Assembly (NCBI RefSeq): GCF_900103735.1
Contig: NZ_FMXE01000016.1
Coordinates: 1 to 64,000 of the forward strand
Direction of reading: 5' to 3'
DNA length: 64,000 bases
DNA from: Algoriphagus alkaliphilus
GTDB lineage: Bacteria > Bacteroidota > Bacteroidia > Cytophagales > Cyclobacteriaceae
Positions 16,679-26,387 of the stretch are shown here, piece after piece (positions within the stretch are counted from its first letter, which is position 1; each line of letters starts with the position of its first letter). The notes beneath the pieces were generated by a model. It searched no databases. It saw nothing but the letters and a program-made list of their open reading frames with translations, and was not told the DNA's origin. The position numbers were made by a program, and so were the translations under genes.

Positions 16679-17635
16679 TTAATAATCAGCAATAGGTTCT
16701 TGATTGTAATAGGCTTGAATTTCCTCCGGAGAAGGTGGAATCAGCGGCCTCACGATTCTCAATCCAATAAATGGAGCTTCGGGGAACCACCATTGGCTTT
16801 TTGGAATTTGAGGATCGATGCGTTTCCAGGCCGGATCGGAAATTTTACGGACTGCCGACCCGATTTCATTGTCTATTGTTTTAAAGCTTCCGCCGCGTAC
16901 CACGTGTGGATAAAGTTTCTCTGCTGGATTGAAGGGATTTTCTTTTCCGGATCTAGTGTAAAAATCAGGCTCATACCCGTCAATAGTCCATTCCTGTACA
17001 TTTCCGTAAATGTCAAAAAGTCCCCAAGGATTCGGTTTCTTTAAGCCCACTGCTTGGGTGCTTCCCTGACTGTTTGAATTCGTCCATGCATATTCGGAAA
17101 GCAAAGTATCATTTTCTCCAAAGAAAAACCGTGATTTGGAGCCTGCCCTTGCAGCATATTCCCATTCGGCCTCTGTCGGAATTCGATAGAAAATGCCAGT
17201 TTTCAAATAGAGCCAATGACAGTATTGAAGCGCCCCGTATTGGGTCATCCCCACCGCAGGCTTTCCTTCTTTTCCCATCCCGAAAGTCATGTCTAAATAT
17301 GGCAAACTGGGTCGAGTCAAACCATCCACCCGCTCCCCAAGCCCCCCTTCAGTCATCGATTCTTCAAAGTGTTTATCCAAAAAAAGCTCAAAGGCATCCC
17401 AAGTTACCTCATGAACACCCATCCAAAAGGCATCCAATTTCACTTCATGAACGGGGTTTTGATCAGGAAAATCGGGATCATTGGAACCCATCAGAAATGT
17501 CCCGGCAGGAATGGGAGTCATGTCAAAGGTCACTTCCGTGCCTGGAATTCTTTGGGTGTAAGCTTCAAACACGGCACGCTCATTCAGCTGAAAGCTCATC
17601 AGTATGAGGCCGGATGCCGCAAAGTACTTCTTCAT
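16679..17635 (-). CDS. SUMF1/FGE-fold protein without catalytic cysteines
   Basis: 318 residues from the ATG at 17635 (MKKYFAAS), which gives a signal peptide. The formylglycine-generating-enzyme fold is clear: IPAGTFLMGS, RIPTEAEWEYAARAG, NPWGLFDIYGNVQEWT and VVRGGSF. In true FGE the RGGS block runs into a C-x4-C pair; here it reads RGGSFKTIDNEIGSAVR, with no Cys, and the only Cys in the protein is in QYCHW. It is therefore not expected to oxidise sulfatase cysteines. It may act as a binding or structural module, as the SUMF1-fold gliding protein GldK does. No sulfatase is in the operon. Confidence 0.85.
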   Translation of the reverse strand: MKKYFAASGLILMSFQLNERAVFEAYTQRIPGTEVTFDMTPIPAGTFLMGSNDPDFPDQNPVHEVKLDAFWMGVHEVTWDAFELFLDKHFEESMTEGGLGERVDGLTRPSLPYLDMTFGMGKEGKPAVGMTQYGALQYCHWLYLKTGIFYRIPTEAEWEYAARAGSKSRFFFGENDTLLSEYAWTNSNSQGSTQAVGLKKPNPWGLFDIYGNVQEWTIDGYEPDFYTRSGKENPFNPAEKLYPHVVRGGSFKTIDNEIGSAVRKISDPAWKRIDPQIPKSQWWFPEAPFIGLRIVRPLIPPSPEEIQAYYNQEPIADY

Positions 17636-17680
17636 GGTTATGTTGGGCAATTTCAAAATTTAAATTACGTTATTCTGCTG

Positions 17681-20600
17681 CTATTGGCTTAATTCTTTTG
17701 ATAAATGGTGACGAAATAGGTAAATCCCATCGTCTTTCAGGTAAAAAAGCAAATATTCTCCAAAGAGCTCAATCTTTCTGATTTCTCCTTTTAAAGAAAG
17801 GCCGGATTGAACAGAAGAAAGTGCCTTGAAGCCTCCCATTCCATCCCCAAGGAAAACCAAACCATGATTGGCGTCGTAACGACCAAACTTGATTTTCGCA
17901 TCAAAAAGATTTCCCCCCAATACTAGATCGGGATTCCCATCTCCATTCAAATCTTTAAATACCGAGGCAAAAACAGGAGAGAACTGGGCTTGTACAGGCA
18001 AGAGCTTAGCTTGAAATTTACCACTTTGGTCCAAAACATAATAACTTGTTTCTAATCGGTTGATAAATGTGGATCGACTGTCTTTTCGCTCCTCCTGAGT
18101 GAAAAGATTATCCATTTTCACTTCTGAGAAGCTTTTAAAATCCAAGTATCTTTTCTTCAAAAACAAGACCTGACCGAGGACCTCGTCCCGACTAGGTGAA
18201 GGATATTTTTCTCCCTGAATGTAATAGCCCAAAATGGCATCGGTGGAACCGTTGGCATCAAAATCCTTGTAAAGCAATTCCATGGGCTGGGTGTCAGAAG
18301 CAAAAAGCTGGGAATTTTTGCCATGATTTCCGATGAAAAGCTCCGGCTTTCCATCCAAGTCCCAATCCCCGATCAGTAGGTTTGACCAAAATCCAACCTG
18401 TGGCAAATCGAAGTAAACAGAGGTTACATTTTGCCAAATAGCTCCGGTTTTAGTAAAAATCGTGACAGGCATGGAATCTCCTACCAGAATCAATTCTGGC
18501 TTACCATCTCCGTTCAAATCTGCAAAACCTGAATCTGTGATCATGCCCAGATTTTTGAAATCCGGAGCCAAAACAGCAGTTTGGTCAGTGAAATTTCCCT
18601 TGCCTTCATTTGTCCAGATACGCACTCCGGGAGAAGTGGGGTATTGTCCCGGGACTACACGCCCACCAACAAAAATATCGTCAAAGCCATCTCCATTGAA
18701 ATCAGCAGTCGCTAAAGTACCAGTTGGAAAGGACTCTTTTGGAAGTCCATTTGGAGACATTGAAAAATTGCCCTTGCCGTCGTTGAGGTACAATCGGACT
18801 TGAAGTTCGGCATCACCCAGATTAAACTGATGCATCCCTCCACTTCCGACCACAAGATCTAAAAACCCGTCTCCATTCGCATCAAAACTCAGGACATCGG
18901 AATCTTCAGATAGAGCCGCCGCAAGGAATGCGGTGGAATCGGTTCTGGAAAATCTCCCATCCCCCTGACCAAATATCAATCGGGCGCTGACTCCTGCACC
19001 TCCGCCCAAAAAGATGTCGGGATTGCCATCACCATTGAAATCCTCCACTGCCATGGCTTTCCCGTTTCCGGAGATACCAAAGCTCAAAAGTGGCTGTCTC
19101 TTGAAATCATTGACTGTTTGGGCTTTGGAGGACGGGATTTTAGCCACTTGCGTAAATAGTGGCTGGGGTTTTACCGTTTTTGAATTTTGACTTTTTCTTG
19201 CTTCAGCTTGTGAAACGATGAAAGATTCGTTGACATTTAAATCCTTGAGAATGGAAACTTTACCACCGGGCCAGTGTACATGGACTGAATCGGTTTTTGT
19301 GTTTTGACCCACTCCAAACACCAAAATTGGAGTGACTGAAGACTGAAATCCCCGGTAGATATTTTGCTCTTGAACTTGCGTTATTCCTCCGGCGAAAACT
19401 TTCACGAGTGCGCCCTGACCGATGGTATTTTGCCCCTCGCCCTTGAGTTCGATTTTCAGAAAATTACCTTTCCCCTTTTGAACCGCAAGATTTTCATAGA
19501 CAAAAGCCGTCGCGTTGATGTTGTTGATGATCAAATCCAGATCTCCGTCATTGTCCAAATCTGCGTAGGCGGCACCGTTGCTGTTTCCGTTTTGCGAAAG
19601 CCCCCAAGCTTTACTTACATTTTCAAAGGTCAGGTCACCATTATTGCGAAAAGTATAATTCTTCAGGTTGGATGAGCTCATAGACTTGACCAGATTGAGT
19701 AAATCCTCACGCTTCAATTGACCTCCCGCGGTTCGGACGTAATTATCCATGTATTTCAGGAAATCCTGGTTGTTGTAATCTCTCAAATACCCGTTGGTGA
19801 CGTACAGATCCTTCCAGCCATCGAGGTCAAAATCCGAAAAAAGTGCCGACCAACTCCAGTCAGTATTTGAGATTCCTGCCAATTGACCTACTTCCTGAAA
19901 AGTCCCGTTTCCCGCATTGATGTGGAGCATATTCCGCATGTATTGGTAGTGAAATCCACGGTCCAGATTTAATTGAAACAGTTCAAAATTATCCGGTGCA
20001 AGGAGTAGCTTCTGCCGAAGATTATCCTCGGGAAGCATATCCAATGTAAAAATGTCCATCAAGCCATCATTGTTGATATCAGCGATATCATTTCCCATCG
20101 AAAAATGAGAAACATGATCGAGCATCACCTGAATTTCATCTTTGAATTTTCCGTTTTTCTGGTTGATATACAGGTAGTCTGGCATGGAATAGTCATTGCC
20201 GATGTAGATATCCGGCCAGCCATCTCCATTTACATCTGCCACCGAAACACCCAATCCATAGGACAAGCTGGAACTTGAAATCCCGGCTTTTTCGGTTAAT
20301 TCAATGAATTTTCCATTTTGATTTTCAAAAAGCTGGGAGCCTGCTTCGTGCTTCTCTTTCAATAAATTTTTGGTGACAGTGGCATCATGATTTTGGATGG
20401 ATTTGGTATTATGATTCAGTAGAAACAAATCCAAATCCCCATCCAGATCAAAGTCAAAAAATGCCGCAGAAGTAGAAGTTGCGTCAGAGGCTATCCCGTA
20501 TTCTTCCGCCATTTCTTTAAACTGAGGAATCCCATTTGGGTCATTTCCCCGATTGACAAAAAGCTCATTTTTTCGCTTCTCCGGCAATAATGCTCCGGAG

Positions 20601-21034
20601 TGACAGAGGTAAATGTCCAATTTGCCATCCCCATTAATATCGACCAGGACTACGCCGGTTTTCCAGGGACCAGGTCGACCACTGGCTCCGGAGGATTGTG
20701 TGATGTCTTTGAACTTAAGATTTCCCACATTCAAATAAAGTTGATTTTGGCCCACATTGGCCGAAAAATAAATATCTTCCAAGCCATCCTGATTAAGATC
20801 CCCTACGGCTACACCTCCACCATTGTAGAGGTATTCATACATCAGGACGTTTAAGTTAAGATTTTCTTCAATTGGATTGGAAAAAGTAATTCCGGTAGAA
20901 TCAGCGCTTAGTAACCGAAAGAGTGGGTCAGAAGGTGTGGATTCCTGGACTGGAGTTTGTTGCACAGCTTTTTCACAGGAAAAAATAAGCCAAGATAATA
21001 GCAGTAAGCAAAAGGAAATTGGAAAGGTCTTCAT
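17681..21034 (-). CDS. FG-GAP/VCBS repeat lipoprotein with ASPIC/UnbV domain
   Basis: 1117 residues. The signal ends in a lipobox (LIFSCEK), so it is an outer-membrane lipoprotein. The N-terminal ~500 residues carry many D-x-N-G-D-G-x-x-D FG-GAP/VCBS calcium-binding blades (DLNQDGLEDIYF, DINGDGKLDIYL and others). An ASPIC/UnbV domain follows at about residues 540-610 (CRTAC1-like), and a second set of blades (DFNGDGNPDIFLGGG, DANGDGFLDLVVGSG) reaches the C-terminus. Such propeller proteins bind surface glycans or proteins. It lies between susD and the SUMF1-fold gene with gaps of 57 and 45 bp, within the operon. Confidence 0.92.
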   Translation of the reverse strand: MKTFPISFCLLLLSWLIFSCEKAVQQTPVQESTPSDPLFRLLSADSTGITFSNPIEENLNLNVLMYEYLYNGGGVAVGDLNQDGLEDIYFSANVGQNQLYLNVGNLKFKDITQSSGASGRPGPWKTGVVLVDINGDGKLDIYLCHSGALLPEKRKNELFVNRGNDPNGIPQFKEMAEEYGIASDATSTSAAFFDFDLDGDLDLFLLNHNTKSIQNHDATVTKNLLKEKHEAGSQLFENQNGKFIELTEKAGISSSSLSYGLGVSVADVNGDGWPDIYIGNDYSMPDYLYINQKNGKFKDEIQVMLDHVSHFSMGNDIADINNDGLMDIFTLDMLPEDNLRQKLLLAPDNFELFQLNLDRGFHYQYMRNMLHINAGNGTFQEVGQLAGISNTDWSWSALFSDFDLDGWKDLYVTNGYLRDYNNQDFLKYMDNYVRTAGGQLKREDLLNLVKSMSSSNLKNYTFRNNGDLTFENVSKAWGLSQNGNSNGAAYADLDNDGDLDLIINNINATAFVYENLAVQKGKGNFLKIELKGEGQNTIGQGALVKVFAGGITQVQEQNIYRGFQSSVTPILVFGVGQNTKTDSVHVHWPGGKVSILKDLNVNESFIVSQAEARKSQNSKTVKPQPLFTQVAKIPSSKAQTVNDFKRQPLLSFGISGNGKAMAVEDFNGDGNPDIFLGGGAGVSARLIFGQGDGRFSRTDSTAFLAAALSEDSDVLSFDANGDGFLDLVVGSGGMHQFNLGDAELQVRLYLNDGKGNFSMSPNGLPKESFPTGTLATADFNGDGFDDIFVGGRVVPGQYPTSPGVRIWTNEGKGNFTDQTAVLAPDFKNLGMITDSGFADLNGDGKPELILVGDSMPVTIFTKTGAIWQNVTSVYFDLPQVGFWSNLLIGDWDLDGKPELFIGNHGKNSQLFASDTQPMELLYKDFDANGSTDAILGYYIQGEKYPSPSRDEVLGQVLFLKKRYLDFKSFSEVKMDNLFTQEERKDSRSTFINRLETSYYVLDQSGKFQAKLLPVQAQFSPVFASVFKDLNGDGNPDLVLGGNLFDAKIKFGRYDANHGLVFLGDGMGGFKALSSVQSGLSLKGEIRKIELFGEYLLFYLKDDGIYLFRHHLSKELSQ

Positions 21035-21091
21035 ATAAATAAAGTCTGAGCCACCCCAAATGGGATAGCTCAGACAAATTAAGGAGGAATT

Positions 21092-22948
21092 TTAATATCC
21101 CGGGTTTTGAACAAGTAGCTTGTTCCTGTTCATTTCGTCTCGGTGGATAGGCAGGAAATACATTTTGTCCAGCCATTGACGGTTTTCTTTACCTGGGTCC
21201 ATTTCGATCACTCGGTATACATAATTGTAAATCTCGGGGTCATACCGATAGGTACTTAGAGTTTTACCCGGTTTAAGTGTTCCGGTGATGTTAATTCCGT
21301 TGGCCTTTCTTGAAAACATGGTAGGGGCAAGCATCCATCTACGGACATCATGAAAGCGTTGTTCTTCAAAAGCCATTTCAATTCTCCTTTCGTTTCTATA
21401 GCGTTCCTTCAGTGCCTCCCCGGTTTCGGTTACAGCGGGCTGGCCCACTCTGAACCTGATCTGATTGAGCCATGCTTTTGCTTCAGCCTCCTGACCCAAT
21501 TCAATCGAGGCCTCTACATAATTCAATACTGCCTCCGTATATCTCAAAACCGGCCAAGGAACTTCTTGCCAGGAAGTTTGGTCTATGATAGCAGGATTTG
21601 GATCGATAAATTTACGGAAGTAATAGCCGGTATAGCTACCATTCCAATCTTCAATAGGGCTGCTTCTGGTATCCAATCCTGGATGATTTACTATCGTACC
21701 TGAGGCATTGGTCACTTGATAAGACCCGGTTTGGATTTGACCTAATGGATCACGAGGCTGATTTGCCAAGGAACGAGGCTTCCACTGTGCACCATCATAT
21801 AGAACTGAAGCATAAAATCGTGCATCCCTGTTTTTGTAAGGGGCACTTGCGTGTTCGGAATTGCTCCATGTGAACTTGGTACCATCCATCATTTCATAAT
21901 CATCAATAAGAGATTGTACCGGAGTATTTCCTGCCCAGTTATTGTACCCGTTAGGCCCATTGAATAAACCTTGTCTTCCTCCACCTTCAGCTTTTAAATT
22001 GATAAAATAACGGCCTAAAAGAATTTCTCTTTCACCACCGTTCCTTGCCATGGAATTATTTATATAGTTTGTGATTCCTTGAGCATGCGTCACTGGAGCA
22101 CTCAATCCCATTAGGTTTCCGGTGGTAAGATCCAAAACTGCTTTTGCCGCATCCCGAGCCTTTTGCCATCTTTCTTGTCTGTTGCCGGAGGTATAGGCAA
22201 TTAGGGATATATTGGTAAAGCTATTGATAGTCGCAGATTTTGCTTTAGCAGTAGGTCCATCACGAAGATCACTTGCCGCATAGAGCAATACTCTTGATTT
22301 CAGAGCCAATGCTGCTGCCTGAGTTGCTCTTCCGCGGATTGCTGCTTTTCCCATTAAAAGTCCCGCTGACTCATCGAGATCTTTGACAATGAAATTCACA
22401 CATTCTTCAAAGGTATTTCTTGCTAATTCAAAAGTTTCAGAATTAAGAGTATAGGGTTCCGAAACAATTGGAAATCCCCCGTAATACCGAAGCAACTGAT
22501 GAGAATAATAAGCGCGTAAGAATTTAGCATCTCCAATCAAACGATCTGTGGTAGCTCCTTTAATAGGGAATTTTGGATCGGTCAATTTCGCGATGGCTAG
22601 GTTTGCAGCCCGAATTCGGAGGTACATGTTTTGCCAGGAAATTGTACCGTTAATCCATCCCGGATCAGCTGGATTTGAGCGCGCCTCAGTTATTGTGGTT
22701 ATATTTCTACCCGGGTGGGTAAACATGGCTTCATCGGTGAGGGATGCCAGCATCTGTTCATCAAAACCCCCGTTACCAAAGCCTTGGTAAATGCCAAGGA
22801 CAAAAGCTTCTGCTAGTGCTATATCGCTCCATACACTGGTTTCGTCGACTTCTCCCAAAGGCTTGGTGTCAAGAAAGTCGTCGTTGCATGCAGTGAATGT
22901 AAAACAAGCCACAAGCAGAAAAGCCAAATAATTATTTATTCTTTTCAT
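21092..22948 (-). CDS. SusD/RagB family nutrient-binding outer-membrane lipoprotein
   Basis: 618 residues from the ATG at 22948 (MKRINNYL); the frame is open three codons more but only from a TTG. The lipobox is FTACND, followed by the typical FLDTKPLGE start of mature SusD proteins. The helical TPR-like scaffold and the C-terminal SusD block (RYTEAVLNYVEAS, RNERRIEMAFEEQRFHD) are intact. SusD caps the SusC pore and captures substrate on the cell surface. It follows susC by 12 bp. Confidence 0.95.
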   Translation of the reverse strand: MKRINNYLAFLLVACFTFTACNDDFLDTKPLGEVDETSVWSDIALAEAFVLGIYQGFGNGGFDEQMLASLTDEAMFTHPGRNITTITEARSNPADPGWINGTISWQNMYLRIRAANLAIAKLTDPKFPIKGATTDRLIGDAKFLRAYYSHQLLRYYGGFPIVSEPYTLNSETFELARNTFEECVNFIVKDLDESAGLLMGKAAIRGRATQAAALALKSRVLLYAASDLRDGPTAKAKSATINSFTNISLIAYTSGNRQERWQKARDAAKAVLDLTTGNLMGLSAPVTHAQGITNYINNSMARNGGEREILLGRYFINLKAEGGGRQGLFNGPNGYNNWAGNTPVQSLIDDYEMMDGTKFTWSNSEHASAPYKNRDARFYASVLYDGAQWKPRSLANQPRDPLGQIQTGSYQVTNASGTIVNHPGLDTRSSPIEDWNGSYTGYYFRKFIDPNPAIIDQTSWQEVPWPVLRYTEAVLNYVEASIELGQEAEAKAWLNQIRFRVGQPAVTETGEALKERYRNERRIEMAFEEQRFHDVRRWMLAPTMFSRKANGINITGTLKPGKTLSTYRYDPEIYNYVYRVIEMDPGKENRQWLDKMYFLPIHRDEMNRNKLLVQNPGY

Positions 22949-22960
22949 GATTGACAAAAT

Positions 22961-25900
22961 TTAGAAAGTAACATTAAGACCTGCATTGATAACTCTTGCT
23001 TGCGGATAATATTGGCCGGTGGCACTTACTGTCTCAGGGTCGTAAACTTTTAATTTATCCCAAGTGAGTAGGTTCAGGCCGTTAATGTAGAGTCTAAGGT
23101 CTTTGACTCCGATTCTATCTACAAGATTTGAAGGAAGATTGTATCCCAATTCCACGTTTTTCAAACGGATGTAATCAGAACTTCTGAACCAATAGGAATT
23201 ACCTCCTGAGAAATATTGATCACTCCGGTTTGCAATTCGCGGGTGAACAGAACTTGGATTATCAATGGTCCATCTGTCCTCATAGATATCCAGCAAAAAG
23301 TTACCGATGTTTCCGGATTCACCTGCACTTACATATTGTCTGGCACCTGCAGCACCTTGAAAGAGTAGGGATAAATCAAAACCTTTGAAGGCCATATTCA
23401 AAGTCATACCTCCCTGGAACAGCGGTATGTCGTTGTTGTCCATTCTCACCCGATCTTTATCCGTGATTGCCCCGTCGCCATCGATATCCTTGTATTTCAT
23501 ATCACCGGGACGAAGATTGTTTGTGATTGCCGAATAATTCAGTGGATTGCTGCTGATGTCTTCCTGAGTTGCAAAAACTCCGTCATATTGGTAAACCAAG
23601 AAAGTGTTCATTGGCTTTCCCGTTGATCGCTGCCACTCTGGAGCTCCCGGTGCTTCGTCCCAGAAGAGGATTTTGTTTTTGGCATATCCACCATTGACAC
23701 CTACTGAGAAAGTCAAATCACCAATGTTTCCACGGTAGCCCAGATTGATATCAAAGCCTTTGTTCTCCACTTCTCCGATATTCTCGGCAGGAAGGATCAG
23801 ACCAGTACTTTGGGGCACAGATGCGTTTTTCTGCCAAAGGATATTAGTTCTCTTATTGTAGAACAAATCAAGCTCGAAGAAAATCTTTCCCTGAAATAGT
23901 TGCCCTTCAAAACCCAGGTTGGAATTATTGGCAATTTCCCAAGTGATCAAAGGGTTGGGAACACGTCTTTCGAACAGTGTTTTTTGTTCCGTATTGTTGA
24001 AAATGTGTGAGCTGAAGCCGTAGGTGGATAAAAACTGGTATTCCTGAAGTTGGCCACCAAAGAAAATCTGGTCATTTCCAAGTTGACCCCAAGAACCTCT
24101 GATTTTAAAGAAGTCGACGGTCTTGCCGATTGAATTTTTCCAGAAACTCTCCTCTGAAACAACCCATCCTGCCATCACACCCGGGAAGAACCCATATCGC
24201 GTTTCTTTGGGGAAGATGTAGGAGCCATCATTTCTCCATAGAAACTCCAAAAGGTATTTTTCTTTGTAATTGTAAGCCATACGGCCGAAATAATTCAGTC
24301 GGGCTTGCTCAAAAGCACCTCCGTTATTGTTTCTCTCCAAATCTCCGCCGGCAAACATTTGATCAATTGCAGTGGAGATGAAATATCTTCTGAAAGCACT
24401 AAAATTGTTGCCATTGACAGTCTCTTTATTAAAACCAGCAAGGAAATTGACGGTATGGTTTTTATTGAAGGTCTTGTCGTAATTCACTACAGTACCCAAA
24501 AGAATATTTAATTGATTGGAATTTTGCTCATTCAAACTTGGATCAGCCGGCCCCCTTTTACTGGGAACCAATTTTGGAGTTACACCATCTGCTTCAAAGC
24601 CTTGTCCAAGTTGATATAAAGTCCATGGAATTTGCCATACTTTATTGAATTGCATTGTTTTATCAACAGCAGCCGTTCCTGTTACTTTTAATCCCTCAAC
24701 ACCCGGGATTTTGATTTCAAGATTTGCGTTGGTTTGGAAATAATCTCGCACATCACGATTATATCCTATCTGATCAGTGGTGATTACTACAGGGTTTTCG
24801 CCGTTTTCGATGTCAGGCCCTGGAAGGCCATTTGGCCAGAAAGCAGGCTGGTTAGGCTTACCTCTCATTTGCATACGGAATATTGTTGCCGCTGATCTTG
24901 GTGGATTGAACCTGAATTCCTCACGCCCCATTATTCCCAAACTCAATTTTACAAACTTGTTGATGTTGGCATCCAAGTTCATCCGGATATCATATTGCTT
25001 ATACCCTGTGGCAGATTGCTTGTAGTAACCATCCTGATTCTGATATCCAATTGACGTCAAATATTTAACATTTTCATTGCCACCGGTCAACTGGATATTA
25101 TATCTTGACTGTGGAGACCAGGTTTTCAAAGTTTCCTTATACCAATCGGTGTTAGGATAAAACCAAGGATCTGATCCGTTTCTGTACAATTCCAACTCGC
25201 TAGGTTTGTATGGAGCATTTCTTATCTGTCCATTTGGTCTTGTGAAAGATCCGGTAGTTTTGAAGGCCTGATTCGCTCCAGCCCATTCAGCGACTGGTAA
25301 TCCGTAGATGTTTAGATCATTCAACATTTCCGCATATTGAGCGGCATCGGCCAAAGCAGGGATGACAGTAGGCTGGGCCCAACCCTGATTTACCTGAAAG
25401 GTCAATTCGGGTTTTCCTGATATGCCTCTTTTTGTTGTAACAAGAATTACCCCGTTTGCCGCTCTTGAACCATAGATGGCAGCAGAGGCATCTTTCAATA
25501 CCGAAATACTTTCGATGTCGTTTGGATTGAGACGGTCCAAGCCACCCGCACGGGCAGGAATTCCGTCAATAACAATGAGGGCATCATTATTTCCCAAGGT
25601 GTTGGATCCCCTGATTCTGATGGCTGAACCATCATTACCAGGCTGCCCGCTTCGATTAACCGCCACAACTCCGGCCATACGGCCTGCAATGGAGTTGGAA
25701 AGGTTTACAGCAGGCGACTTTGCTAATTCAGACCCTTTTACAGTTGCTACGGAGCCTGTTATAGTCTCCCTCTTCTGCTCACCATAACCCACCACAATCA
25801 CCTCTGCAAGTGACTTCATATCTGGGCCAAGGGTTACGCTAATCTCACTTCGAGCTCCTACCAAAACCTCTTGAGTAGTAAATCCTATAAAAGAAAAGAC

Positions 25901-26137
25901 TAATACTGACTGATCAGAAGTGACAGAAATTCGAAACTTTCCGTCTACATCAGTAACTGTACCTGAGGTGGAACCTTTTAGAAGGATGGAAACCCCTGGA
26001 AGGGGTAAATTATCCTCACCGGAAATTACAACGCCAGACACCTCCTTGGTCTGGGCCTGTGCAGTACCTAAATTGATTAGGCACATCAAAAATGTCAGGC
26101 TTAGGAGCCTGGCATAGGTAGAGATTTTCATAGGCAT
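22961..26137 (-). CDS. SusC/RagA family TonB-dependent outer-membrane transporter
   Basis: About 1058 residues from the ATG at 26137 (MPMKISTY; an ATG two codons later is equally good). The order is: signal peptide ending AQAQ; a carboxypeptidase-like regulatory domain (VSGVVISGEDNLPLPGVSI); the TonB box region and plug with GNNDALIVIDG and LKDASAAIYGSRAANGVI, the SusC signature; then a 22-strand barrel ending in a terminal Phe (NVTF). It imports an oligomer or peptide too large for porins, driven by TonB. It is the first gene of the operon; the 220 bp upstream is the likely control region. No SusR, anti-sigma or ECF sigma gene is adjacent. Confidence 0.95.
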   Translation of the reverse strand: MPMKISTYARLLSLTFLMCLINLGTAQAQTKEVSGVVISGEDNLPLPGVSILLKGSTSGTVTDVDGKFRISVTSDQSVLVFSFIGFTTQEVLVGARSEISVTLGPDMKSLAEVIVVGYGEQKRETITGSVATVKGSELAKSPAVNLSNSIAGRMAGVVAVNRSGQPGNDGSAIRIRGSNTLGNNDALIVIDGIPARAGGLDRLNPNDIESISVLKDASAAIYGSRAANGVILVTTKRGISGKPELTFQVNQGWAQPTVIPALADAAQYAEMLNDLNIYGLPVAEWAGANQAFKTTGSFTRPNGQIRNAPYKPSELELYRNGSDPWFYPNTDWYKETLKTWSPQSRYNIQLTGGNENVKYLTSIGYQNQDGYYKQSATGYKQYDIRMNLDANINKFVKLSLGIMGREEFRFNPPRSAATIFRMQMRGKPNQPAFWPNGLPGPDIENGENPVVITTDQIGYNRDVRDYFQTNANLEIKIPGVEGLKVTGTAAVDKTMQFNKVWQIPWTLYQLGQGFEADGVTPKLVPSKRGPADPSLNEQNSNQLNILLGTVVNYDKTFNKNHTVNFLAGFNKETVNGNNFSAFRRYFISTAIDQMFAGGDLERNNNGGAFEQARLNYFGRMAYNYKEKYLLEFLWRNDGSYIFPKETRYGFFPGVMAGWVVSEESFWKNSIGKTVDFFKIRGSWGQLGNDQIFFGGQLQEYQFLSTYGFSSHIFNNTEQKTLFERRVPNPLITWEIANNSNLGFEGQLFQGKIFFELDLFYNKRTNILWQKNASVPQSTGLILPAENIGEVENKGFDINLGYRGNIGDLTFSVGVNGGYAKNKILFWDEAPGAPEWQRSTGKPMNTFLVYQYDGVFATQEDISSNPLNYSAITNNLRPGDMKYKDIDGDGAITDKDRVRMDNNDIPLFQGGMTLNMAFKGFDLSLLFQGAAGARQYVSAGESGNIGNFLLDIYEDRWTIDNPSSVHPRIANRSDQYFSGGNSYWFRSSDYIRLKNVELGYNLPSNLVDRIGVKDLRLYINGLNLLTWDKLKVYDPETVSATGQYYPQARVINAGLNVTF

Positions 26138-26387
26138 TTTTGGGTTAGTGAAATTATACATCAAATTCCGCCAAATTCACTTAAAAATCTAACTGTATAT
26201 CTCTATAAACTGACTGTTTTCTGTTGTTTATATAAATGGAAGAGTTATTTTTTGCCTTATTTTAAGATATGAACCTTTTTAGTAAAATTTTTTTCTTGGA
26301 ATAATGATAATCAAGTTTTTCGTACATTGCTTAAGAAGAAAAGTCCTTTGGGCATTTCATTTTCAGATTTTTGAAATGAATTAGTCA
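26138..26387 (-). other. AT-rich upstream region of the susCD operon
   Basis: About 250 bases between divergent-position neighbours (the heme lipoprotein gene ends at 26388). It is strongly AT-rich and must carry the susC promoter, but I see no box matching both -33 and -7 at the right spacing. No repeat or operator dyad stands out. Confidence 0.4.

Noticed and set aside
16679..17635. Active formylglycine-generating enzyme with a nearby sulfatase
   Set aside because: The catalytic cysteine pair is missing and no sulfatase gene lies in the operon.
13428..26137. Polysaccharide utilisation locus with glycoside hydrolases
   Set aside because: SusCD are present but no glycoside hydrolase, lyase or sulfatase, and no local SusR, hybrid sensor or anti-sigma regulator, can be found in the operon.
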